Source of the DNA: Bacteroidota bacterium
GTDB taxonomy: Bacteria > Bacteroidota > Bacteroidia > Chitinophagales > Chitinophagaceae
DNA length: 5,644 bases
Direction of reading: 5' to 3'
Assembly (NCBI GenBank): GCA_947462495.1
Contig: CANHOY010000115.1
Location: forward strand, 1 to 5,644
Positions within the stretch are counted from its first letter, which is position 1. The number at the start of each line of letters is the position of its first letter. Under the pieces are notes generated by a model, which did no database searches, was not told where the DNA came from, and saw only the letters and a program-made list of their open reading frames with translations. Position numbers and translations under genes: made by a program. Below are positions 1 to 5,644 of this stretch, piece by piece.

Positions 1-1
1 A

Positions 2-1093
2 CGACGTGAAGAGTCTGCCACTAAGTTTGCTGCAGATTATAACTGTGCGCATTGGACCACCGTAATGGAAGAAGCCATTGCGCACCCCGATGTAGATGTA
101 GTATGTATAGCCCTTCCCAACGATATTCATGAAATGGCAGTGATGTTGTGTTGCAAACATAAAAAAGCAGTCATGACTACCAAGCCATTAGGTCGCAATA
201 GCGAAGAAGCTAAAAGAATGTTGATTGCAGTAGAAGAAGCTGGGATCTTCAATGGTTATTTAGAGGACTTAGTATATACTCCTAAATTTATTAAAGCACA
301 CCAAAGTGTAAAAGAAGGTGCGGTTGGAAGAATTTTATGGGCAAAATCGCGCGAAACACATCCTGGCCCACACAGTGAATGGTTTTGGAATATAGAACAA
401 GCGGGTGGTGGATGTATTTTAGATTTAGGATGTCACTGCGTTGAAATTTCAAGAAGTTATATTGGAAAGGATATTAAACCTATTGAGGTGATGTGTTGGG
501 CGGATACTCAAGTAAAACCTATTGATGCCGAAGATCATGCCATTGGACTAGTGAAGTATGAGAATGGAGCTATTGGACAATTTGAAGTAAGCTGGACCTT
601 TAGAGGAGGATTAGATTTAAGAGATGAAGTAATGGGCACCGAAGGAACTATTTGGATCAATAGTTTCTTAAGAACTGGTTTTGAAATGTTTACCACCGGC
701 AAAGGCGGTGATTATATTTCTGAAAAATCTGAAAGTAATAGTGGTTGGTTATTCCCTGTGGGTGATGAATTGAATGAATTAGGCTATAACCACATGTTTA
801 TGGATATGTTTAATTCTATGGAAAAAGGTGTAGCTCCTAAAGAAACATTTTACGATGGATACATTGTAAACTGTATTTTAGATGCCGCCTATCGTTCTGC
901 AAAAACAAAATTATGGGAGCCTGTACAATTAGATATTTGGAGAGGCAAGTCGGGTTTAACTAAAGAAAGTCATTTAGTGGAGTACGACAAGGATCATTAT
1001 TTGATTAAAGAAGAAATGACTCATTATGGCGCTAAAAAATTAATTTTAAAAAATAAAACCACTGGTAAAATTACTGAGCAAGAGATTAAGTGA
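2..1093 (+). CDS. Gfo/Idh/MocA family oxidoreductase, 5'-truncated by the window edge
   Basis: The reading frame is open from base 2, so the ATG at 65 is internal and the true start lies upstream. Family members are NAD(P)-dependent sugar or polyol dehydrogenases, with an N-terminal Rossmann domain and a C-terminal alpha/beta domain that binds substrate. The GxGxxG nucleotide loop is outside the window. Visible are the end of the Rossmann fold (DVDVVCIALPNDIHEMA, bases 89-139), a variant EKP motif reading TTKPLG near 176-193 that keeps the Lys-Pro but has Thr for Glu, and the catalytic-region motif GGGCILDLGCHCVE with its histidine codon at 434-436. The C-terminal domain follows (EVSWTFRGG, then EVMGTEGTIWI). 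The substrate cannot be told from sequence. The stop lies 13 bases before pxpB, so the two may be co-transcribed, but no functional link to 5-oxoproline is evident. The family call is firm; the role is unknown. Confidence 0.9.
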   Translation, partial: RREESATKFAADYNCAHWTTVMEEAIAHPDVDVVCIALPNDIHEMAVMLCCKHKKAVMTTKPLGRNSEEAKRMLIAVEEAGIFNGYLEDLVYTPKFIKAHQSVKEGAVGRILWAKSRETHPGPHSEWFWNIEQAGGGCILDLGCHCVEISRSYIGKDIKPIEVMCWADTQVKPIDAEDHAIGLVKYENGAIGQFEVSWTFRGGLDLRDEVMGTEGTIWINSFLRTGFEMFTTGKGGDYISEKSESNSGWLFPVGDELNELGYNHMFMDMFNSMEKGVAPKETFYDGYIVNCILDAAYRSAKTKLWEPVQLDIWRGKSGLTKESHLVEYDKDHYLIKEEMTHYGAKKLILKNKTTGKITEQEIK

Positions 1094-1106
1094 AGTACCT
1101 TTTAGC

Positions 1107-1844
1107 ATGCACTCGAATTCAAATTTTCAAGACCTCCCACTCCAATTCAATTACTTAGGTGATCACGCCATCGTCATTTCTATTAATACACCCATTTCCT
1201 CCGAATCTATCCAAATGGTAAAAAAGGTAGTGACTCTTTGTACCTCCATACAAAAAACACACCAATGGATCAAGGAAATCATACCTGCTTATCAAACCAT
1301 CACTTTGGTCTATAATATTCATTCATTTTATCAATTAGAACAAACAGACCCATTACTTTTTCTAAAAAATTCTTTCCAATCCATGATGAAAGAAAATTTT
1401 CTTACAATGAAGGCAGCAGAAAATGAAATCATTAAAATTCCGGTTTGTTATGACGAAACCTTTGGAATTGATTTAGCCTCAATGGCTACCTTAAAAAATA
1501 TAACCAAAGAAGAAATTATTGAAAGTCATACCCATGAAATTTACAATGTATTTTGTTTAGGCTTCATGCCTGGATTCGCTTATATGGGAACCGTCAACGA
1601 AAAAATTCAAGTGGCAAGACACTTAGCGCCAAGACCAAAAGTGTTTGCTGGAAGTGTTGGTATTGCAGGTGTACAAACTGGTATTTATCCAACCAACTCG
1701 CCAGGAGGATGGCAAATAATAGGTAGAACCCCTATAAAAATATTTGACCCGCATCCCGAAAAATTAGCCCTGTTCAAAGCAGGTGACCAGGTTCAGTTTT
1801 ACTCTATCAATAGAGGCGTTTACGACCAAATGCTCGCTTCTTAG
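1107..1844 (+). CDS. pxpB: 5-oxoprolinase subunit PxpB (KipI family)
   Basis: PxpB is one of three cytosolic subunits of the ATP-dependent 5-oxoprolinase PxpABC, which converts 5-oxo-L-proline to L-glutamate with ATP hydrolysis. The 245-residue length is normal for the family. Family signatures are intact: IPVCYDETFGIDL (111-123), H143 and Y146 leading into GFMPGFAYMG (152-161), PRPKVFAGSVGIAG (175-188) running into QTGIYP, and SPGGWQIIGRTP (198-209). The N-terminal part (YLGDHAIVI, 16-24) matches the start of KipI proteins. In Bacillus the homologue KipI was first described as an inhibitor of the sporulation kinase KinA; with pxpA and pxpC nearby, the 5-oxoprolinase role is the better reading here. 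The ATG at 1107 is preceded by no clear Shine-Dalgarno. Unusually, a TSUP permease separates it from pxpC, its usual direct neighbour or fusion partner. Confidence 0.95.
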   Translation: MHSNSNFQDLPLQFNYLGDHAIVISINTPISSESIQMVKKVVTLCTSIQKTHQWIKEIIPAYQTITLVYNIHSFYQLEQTDPLLFLKNSFQSMMKENFLTMKAAENEIIKIPVCYDETFGIDLASMATLKNITKEEIIESHTHEIYNVFCLGFMPGFAYMGTVNEKIQVARHLAPRPKVFAGSVGIAGVQTGIYPTNSPGGWQIIGRTPIKIFDPHPEKLALFKAGDQVQFYSINRGVYDQMLAS

Positions 1845-1937
1845 TAAAGGATAGCCCTACTGTAGCGCCTTAATTAATATTTGTGAATTCGCACAGGATA
1901 ATTTATTTTCAATGCATACTAAAGACCATTAAACCCA
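1845..1937 (+). other. 93-base intergenic spacer between pxpB and the TSUP gene
   Basis: This is the longest non-coding stretch in the window. It contains no convincing hairpin followed by a U tract, and its only ATG-started plus-strand frame of note is a 6-codon one. The nearest thing to a Bacteroidota -7 element (TAnnTTTG) is AATATTTG at 1876-1883, one base off and without a good -33 partner, so an internal promoter is possible but unsupported. An imperfect palindrome centred on GAATTC lies just downstream (GTGAATTCGCAC). With no terminator visible, readthrough from pxpB is the simplest assumption. Confidence 0.5.
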
Positions 1938-2690
1938 ATGGAAACTATCGCGCTATATCCCTTTTCAACTTGGATTATTATTATGCTTGCTTCTTTCTTT
2001 ATTGGGCTAGGAAAAGCAGGACTTAAGGGTATTGATATGCTTAGCGTAACATTAATGGCCTTTGTTTTTGGAAGTAAAGCTTCCACTGGAATCGTCTTGC
2101 CTCTATTGTGTTTATCAGATATCGCTGCAGTAAGTTATTATAATCGCCATGCAAAATGGAATCATTTTTGGAAAATAACCCCTTGGATGATCATTGGTAT
2201 TTTAATAGGCATTTATGTAGGAAAAGATATGAATGAAGTCCTTTTTAGAAAAATTATGGCCGTTATCATTTTAATTACCATCATTATCATCGTACTGATG
2301 GAACTAAGAAAATCAAAATCAGTACCTACCAACCCCTTATTTGTTGCAAGTACTGGCTTGGCCGCTGGCATTACCACCATGTTGGGAAATTTAGCAGGCG
2401 CTTTTTCTAACTTATATTTCTTAGCCATGCGACTAGAAAAAAATGACTTTATAGGAACCGCCGCTTGGATATTTCTTATTATGAATTTATTTAAACTGCC
2501 CTTTCAAATTTTTTTATGGGAAAACATTTCTATCGAAAGTATTAAAATAGATGCCCTATTATTACCCACCTTAGCCATAGGATTTTTATTAGGTCTTAAA
2601 TTAGTAGACAAGGTAAAAGAAAAAGATTATCGTAGACTCATCATCATATTAACACTGATTGGTTCTTTGTTAATGTTGTTTAAAAAATAA
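1938..2690 (+). CDS. TauE/SafE (TSUP) family membrane permease
   Basis: This is a 250-residue, strongly hydrophobic inner-membrane protein with about eight helices: roughly 10-28, 35-64, 82-95 and 105-121, then 134-163, 171-195, 205-222 and 232-248. That matches the two-repeat build of the TSUP family. Paired glycine-rich repeat motifs are visible: GLGKAGLKG (23-31) in the first half and GLAAGITTMLGNLAGAF (140-156) in the second. The charged linker ELRKSKSVPTN (122-132) separates the halves. Characterised TSUP members move sulfite, sulfonates or other small organic anions, often outward. The substrate here cannot be read from sequence. Its position between pxpB and pxpC suggests a link to 5-oxoprolinase, perhaps carrying 5-oxoproline or a related carboxylate, but this is inference. 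The ATG at 1938 begins just before the first helix. The family call is good; the substrate is open. Confidence 0.87.
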   Translation: METIALYPFSTWIIIMLASFFIGLGKAGLKGIDMLSVTLMAFVFGSKASTGIVLPLLCLSDIAAVSYYNRHAKWNHFWKITPWMIIGILIGIYVGKDMNEVLFRKIMAVIILITIIIIVLMELRKSKSVPTNPLFVASTGLAAGITTMLGNLAGAFSNLYFLAMRLEKNDFIGTAAWIFLIMNLFKLPFQIFLWENISIESIKIDALLLPTLAIGFLLGLKLVDKVKEKDYRRLIIILTLIGSLLMLFKK

Positions 2691-2728
2691 AATATTAAAG
2701 AGGATAATAAAATAAGCCTTATAATAAC

Positions 2729-3637
2729 ATGTCCTTAAAAATAATAAAAAAAGGAATGGCTGATACCATTCAAGACAAAGGTCGAACTGGTTTTCAGCAT
2801 TTAGGAATTCAAGCCAATGGGTTTATGGATTATTTATCTGCTCAATTGGCGAATGCGCTTGTAAATAATCCTATTGATTACCCTATTTTTGAATTATGTT
2901 TTCCTGCTAGTAGTTTTAGTTTTTCAAGTGATCATACTATTTGCATTACTGGCGCTAATTTTTCTCCAGTCATCAACGAAAAAAGTATTGAATTAAATAA
3001 ACCGATTGATGTATCTAAAAATGATGTGCTTCAATTTCTTAAACCCATCGAAGGTAGTTTTGCCTACTTAGCTATTCAAGGAAAAATAAATGCCCCCGAT
3101 TGGTTAGCTAGTCAAAGTTTTAATGCTACTACCCTTCAACAAGACAATGTCTTTGAAATTTTACCGATCCTTGAGTCTGATATATATACTCATACAATTC
3201 CATTTAATTTAATTAAAGCTATTCAGAACAACATTTTTGCACCAGCTCCTATTCGATTTATTCCAGGGCCTGCTTGGAATGACTTAACCGAGGAAAGCTT
3301 GAGTCAACTATTAACTCAAGCATTCCACACTACATTGCAAACCAATAGAATGGGTTATCTATTAAAAGGCCCATTGCTCGGTTTAACCAGGCCCAATCAA
3401 TACTTATCCGCAGCAGTCACTAGAGGCACTTTACAACTACTACCCAATGGGTCGCTCATGGTTTTAATGGCCGATCATCAAACCATTGGAGGTTATGCGA
3501 ATTTGGGTCAAATTATTTTGGTAGATTTACCTAGGATTGCTCAATTAAAAAATGGTTCATCCCTACATTTTAGTTTAACCAATGTCAACAACGCACACCA
3601 ATTATACCAACAAATTCAAAAAGGGTTTATCCATTGA
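2729..3637 (+). CDS. pxpC: 5-oxoprolinase subunit PxpC (KipA family, biotin-dependent carboxyltransferase-like)
   Basis: PxpC works with PxpB and PxpA in ATP-dependent opening of 5-oxo-L-proline to glutamate. It is often annotated as a biotin-dependent carboxyltransferase because the fold is shared with urea amidolyase. Family landmarks run in order: TIQDKGRTGFQHLG (13-26) and NGFMD (30-34), ITGAN (73-77), FAYLAIQGKI (111-120), RFIPGPAW (176-183), NRMGYLLKGP (206-215), TRP (220-222), and the C-terminal signature from GTLQLLPNG (233-241) through MADHQTIGGY (247-256) to DLPRIAQL (266-273). At 302 residues it is close to the usual length. The ATG at 2729 puts the conserved LKIIKKG strand at the N-terminus; Met10 would remove it, so the first ATG is preferred. 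It starts 38 bases after the TSUP gene in an A/T-rich leader. Its last 18 codons overlap pxpA in another frame. Confidence 0.95.
   Translation: MSLKIIKKGMADTIQDKGRTGFQHLGIQANGFMDYLSAQLANALVNNPIDYPIFELCFPASSFSFSSDHTICITGANFSPVINEKSIELNKPIDVSKNDVLQFLKPIEGSFAYLAIQGKINAPDWLASQSFNATTLQQDNVFEILPILESDIYTHTIPFNLIKAIQNNIFAPAPIRFIPGPAWNDLTEESLSQLLTQAFHTTLQTNRMGYLLKGPLLGLTRPNQYLSAAVTRGTLQLLPNGSLMVLMADHQTIGGYANLGQIILVDLPRIAQLKNGSSLHFSLTNVNNAHQLYQQIQKGFIH
3582..3637 (+). other. 56-base dual-coding overlap of pxpC and pxpA
   Basis: Two frames are read here: the C-terminus of PxpC (ending HQLYQQIQKGFIH) and the N-terminus of PxpA (MSTTHTNYTNKFKKGLSID). The ATG at 3582 is the only ATG that keeps the essential PxpA motif IDLNCDMGEG, since the next in-frame ATG (3651) lies inside that motif. 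A rare non-ATG start such as ATT at 3633 would nearly abolish the overlap and give a protein starting directly at IDLNCD, where many family members begin. The long overlap suggests translational coupling of the two subunits. Confidence 0.7.
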
Positions 3638-4364
3638 CCTGAATTGTGATATGGGGGAAGGTATGGGTAACGAAGCTGAACTCATGCCATTTATTAGTAG
3701 TGCAAATATTTCCTGCGGTTTTCATGCAGGCAATACCGATTCTATCAAAAAAACGATTGAGCTTGCTTTAAAAAACAATGTAGCTGTAGGTGCTCACCCT
3801 GGCTATGCAGATAAAATTAATTTTGGCAGAATTTCACAAATGGTTTCCTTATTAGAATTGGCCGAACTCATTGCAGAGCAAATGTATGTTTTTGAAAGAA
3901 TTGCACTACCCTTAGGAGCAAGCTTGCATCATGTTAAATTACACGGTGCTTTGTACAATGATTGTGCAAAAGACGCTTCCCTAAGTAAAATATTTATTCA
4001 AACTATACAAGCCATTGATCCCGATTTAATTATTTATGGTTTAAGCGGAAGTCAAACTATTACACAAGCAAAAATAATGGGACAACCTTTTGCCAATGAA
4101 GTTTTTGCAGATAGAACCTATCAGCAGGATGGTCATTTAACTCCCAGGTATTTAGACCATGCCATGATAGATAGTGCTGAGGAAGCTTGTGAACAAGTGC
4201 TCAAAATTATATTTGACAAAAAAGTAAATACAGCACATGGCACACCAATTTCTCTTGATGCCAATACCGTTTGTATCCATGGAGATGGCCCAAATGCCAT
4301 AGAAATTGCAACAGCTTTACATGAATGTTTGAAAAAAAATGATATTGAAATCAAACATGTCTAA
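3582..4364 (+). CDS. pxpA: 5-oxoprolinase subunit PxpA (LamB/YcsF family)
   Basis: PxpA is the third subunit of the cytosolic 5-oxoprolinase, with a deacetylase-like barrel, required with PxpB and PxpC for ATP-driven ring opening of 5-oxoproline to glutamate. The family motifs are almost all present: IDLNCDMGEG (18-27), NISCGFHAGN (42-51), GAHPGYAD (70-77), NFGRI (80-84, where many homologues read FGRR), KLHGALYN (119-126), EVFADRTY (173-180), DGHLTPR (183-189) and VCIHGDGPNAIEIA (230-243). The Asp and His residues expected to build the active site are retained, so the protein looks functional. At 260 residues it is slightly longer than usual because of about 17 extra N-terminal residues coded in the overlap with pxpC. 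No Shine-Dalgarno is seen. Its stop overlaps the next gene in ATGTCTAA at 4357-4364. Confidence 0.96.
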   Translation: MSTTHTNYTNKFKKGLSIDLNCDMGEGMGNEAELMPFISSANISCGFHAGNTDSIKKTIELALKNNVAVGAHPGYADKINFGRISQMVSLLELAELIAEQMYVFERIALPLGASLHHVKLHGALYNDCAKDASLSKIFIQTIQAIDPDLIIYGLSGSQTITQAKIMGQPFANEVFADRTYQQDGHLTPRYLDHAMIDSAEEACEQVLKIIFDKKVNTAHGTPISLDANTVCIHGDGPNAIEIATALHECLKKNDIEIKHV

Positions 4365-5550
4365 AACTACCAGCCCTTTAAAGTCAATGACTGGCCTTAG
4401 TTTAGGGGCAGCTTTTTTAATGGCCAATTCTTCCATTGGACCAGGCTTTTTAACACAAACCTCTTTTTATACCGAACAACTTATCACTAGTTTTGGTTTT
4501 GTAATTTTACTTTCCATTATTTTAGATTTTGGGGCACAAATAAATATTTGGCGGGCCATTACATTAAGTGGCATGCGAGCACAAGAAATTGCCAATGAAT
4601 TATTTCCTGGACTGGGTCATTTACTTTCTTTGCTAGTAGTACTAGGCGGTTTTGCATTTAATATTGGTAATATTGCCGGTTGTGGCTTGGCCTTAAATAT
4701 TTTAACAGGCATATCATTTGCGAAAGGTGCATTATTAAGCGGTCTCGTTGCCATTGTTATTTTTTGGGTAGATGAAATTGGTAAAGTATTGGATCAACTC
4801 ACTAAAATTTTGGGTATTCTAAAAATAAGTTTAACCCTACTTATCGTTTATGCAGCACATCCCCCTATTTTAGAAGCTGTGCATCATACATTTATACCAG
4901 AAAAAATATCTTTATTGGCTATTGTTACCATCGTGGGTGGAACAGTGGGCGGTTATATCACTTTCTCCGGAGCACACCGCTTAATTGACGCAGGCATTTC
5001 AGGAAGCGAACATATAAAGTTTGTGACCAAAAGTGCAAGTAGAGGAATTTTGATTTCATCTTTGATGCGTTTTATTTTATTTCTTGCAGCAGTGGGAGTA
5101 GTAAGTAAAGGGATTCACTTGGATAAGAATAATCCTGCAGCCACTGTATTTGAATCGGCAGGTGGAAGATGGGGTTTATTTATTTTCGGAATTGTATTAT
5201 GGAGTGCTGCTATTTCATCAGTGATAGGCGCTTCTTATACCTCTTATAGTTTTATTAAAAACTTAAAAATTAAACTATTACAAAACGAACGAAAATCTAT
5301 TACTGCTTTTATTGTTATCTCTACTGCTATTTTTGTTTTCTTAGGCAAGCCGAAAGAATTATTATTAATGGCGGGCCTAGTGAATGGATTTATTTTACCT
5401 TTTGCCCTTTCTATTATGCTTATTGCAGGTAGGAAATTACCCATATTAAAACAATACAAATATCCAATTTGGATTGAAGCGATGGGCTGGATGGTAGTAG
5501 CTATGATGGGCACTATGAGTGTGCTAGCTTTAACCGAACAAATGAAATAA
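4357..5550 (+). CDS. NRAMP-superfamily permease, YcsG-like, with a non-canonical substrate site
   Basis: This is a 397-residue inner-membrane protein with about 11 helices, the NRAMP count. The fold assignment rests on GAAFLMANSSIGPGFLTQ (17-34) in helix 1, GGYITFSGAHRLID (198-211) in helix 6, ISSVIGASYTSYSF (286-299) in helix 8 and NGFILPFAL (343-351) in helix 10. True NRAMP metal carriers have DPGN in helix 1 and MPH in helix 6. By eye the equivalents here are GPGF and GAH, so the metal-coordinating Asp, Asn and Met seem absent. Bacillus subtilis has an NRAMP-family gene, ycsG, next to ycsF (pxpA), which supports a shared role, possibly uptake of 5-oxoproline. Substrate is inferred, not shown. 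I chose ATG 4357 (ATGTCTAA overlap with pxpA); ATG 4339 in frame would add six residues and is equally possible. Confidence 0.88.
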   Translation: MSKTTSPLKSMTGLSLGAAFLMANSSIGPGFLTQTSFYTEQLITSFGFVILLSIILDFGAQINIWRAITLSGMRAQEIANELFPGLGHLLSLLVVLGGFAFNIGNIAGCGLALNILTGISFAKGALLSGLVAIVIFWVDEIGKVLDQLTKILGILKISLTLLIVYAAHPPILEAVHHTFIPEKISLLAIVTIVGGTVGGYITFSGAHRLIDAGISGSEHIKFVTKSASRGILISSLMRFILFLAAVGVVSKGIHLDKNNPAATVFESAGGRWGLFIFGIVLWSAAISSVIGASYTSYSFIKNLKIKLLQNERKSITAFIVISTAIFVFLGKPKELLLMAGLVNGFILPFALSIMLIAGRKLPILKQYKYPIWIEAMGWMVVAMMGTMSVLALTEQMK

Positions 5551-5560
5551 ATGGTGTTTA

Positions 5561-5644
5561 CTAATTTCTATCTGGAACACCTTGCTCTAACATCTCCAAT
5601 TTATTTTCTTTAGGTTTAAAACCAAAATTATAACGTAAAGAAAT
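5561..5644 (-). CDS. C-terminal end of a convergent gene, possible outer-membrane beta-barrel protein (partial)
   Basis: On the minus strand an open frame enters from the right edge and runs 27 codons to a TAG at 5563-5561. The end reads ISLRYNFGFKPKEN, then a charged tail finishing EQGVPDRN. The alternating strand followed by NFG and a short charged tail resembles the last strand of Bacteroidota outer-membrane beta-barrel or TonB-dependent-receptor-like proteins, but 27 residues cannot fix the family. No ATG-to-stop frame of useful length is needed here, because the start lies outside the window. The stop faces the end of the permease gene across only 10 bases. Coding status is likely given the clean codons and plausible composition; function is a guess. 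Confidence 0.55.
   Translation of the reverse strand: MSLRYNFGFKPKENKLEMLEQGVPDRN

Noticed and set aside
1876..1883. AATATTTG resembling the Bacteroidota -7 promoter element
   Set aside because: One mismatch to TAnnTTTG and no matching -33 element at proper distance; such strings are expected by chance in AT-rich DNA.
1912..1932. Six-codon leader-like frame ATG CAT ACT AAA GAC CAT TAA just before the TSUP gene
   Set aside because: No repeated regulatory codons, no attenuator hairpin and no ribosome site; most likely chance.
2213..2428. 71-codon minus-strand open frame inside the TSUP gene
   Set aside because: It lies wholly inside a convincing gene, shows no recognisable family features, and is explained as an antisense shadow of hydrophobic codons.
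1107..3637. Reading pxpB and pxpC as KipI/KipA sporulation regulators or as urea amidolyase/allophanate hydrolase pieces
   Set aside because: Intact pxpA next to them, and no kinase, biotin carboxylase or urea genes in the window, favour the 5-oxoprolinase assignment.
4133..4354. 73-codon minus-strand open frame inside pxpA
   Set aside because: Antisense to a strongly conserved family region, with no motif or start context of its own.
5244..5513. 89-codon minus-strand open frame inside the permease gene
   Set aside because: Shadow of a well-supported membrane protein; its composition reflects the opposite strand.
5553..5581. Inverted repeat GGTGTT / AACACC between the permease and the convergent gene, a possible terminator
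   Set aside because: Only six base pairs with a 17-base space and no U tract on either side; it also lies partly in the convergent coding region, so it is too weak to call.

Overview
The window carries one compact plus-strand gene cluster and the cut ends of two other genes. The DNA is AT-rich, with A/T-rich, largely Shine-Dalgarno-free leaders and tight or overlapping gene spacing. The last 84 bases hold the tail of a minus-strand protein that looks like an outer-membrane beta-barrel end. Together these suggest a low-GC member of the Bacteroidota, possibly near the Chitinophagaceae or Sphingobacteriia. This placement is inference from style, because no rRNA or marker gene is present.

Layout: (1) 2-1093, the 3' part of a Gfo/Idh/MocA-family NAD(P)-dependent oxidoreductase whose N-terminal Rossmann start lies outside the window. 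(2) 1107-1844, pxpB. (3) 1938-2690, an eight-helix-type TauE/SafE (TSUP) permease. (4) 2729-3637, pxpC. (5) 3582-4364, pxpA, overlapping pxpC by 56 bases. (6) 4357-5550, an NRAMP-superfamily permease overlapping pxpA by 8 bases. (7) 5561-5644, minus strand, the C-terminal 27 codons of a convergent gene. No gene-free stretch exceeds 300 bases; the longest is 93 bases (1845-1937).

The core is a complete set of the three subunits of the prokaryotic ATP-dependent 5-oxoprolinase (PxpA, PxpB, PxpC; formerly LamB/YcsF, KipI and KipA). This enzyme opens 5-oxo-L-proline (pyroglutamate), a spontaneous damage product of glutamine and glutamate, to give L-glutamate. Two membrane proteins are built into the same transcription unit: a TSUP permease placed between pxpB and pxpC, and an NRAMP-fold protein resembling the YcsG type found beside ycsF in Bacillus subtilis. 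The NRAMP-like protein appears to lack the residues that bind metal in true NRAMP transporters. The most interesting reading is that it, or the TSUP protein, moves 5-oxoproline or a related organic anion to feed the enzyme. That role is inferred from context and motif loss and is not shown directly.

I saw no RNA genes, CRISPR arrays, insertion sequences or phage genes.
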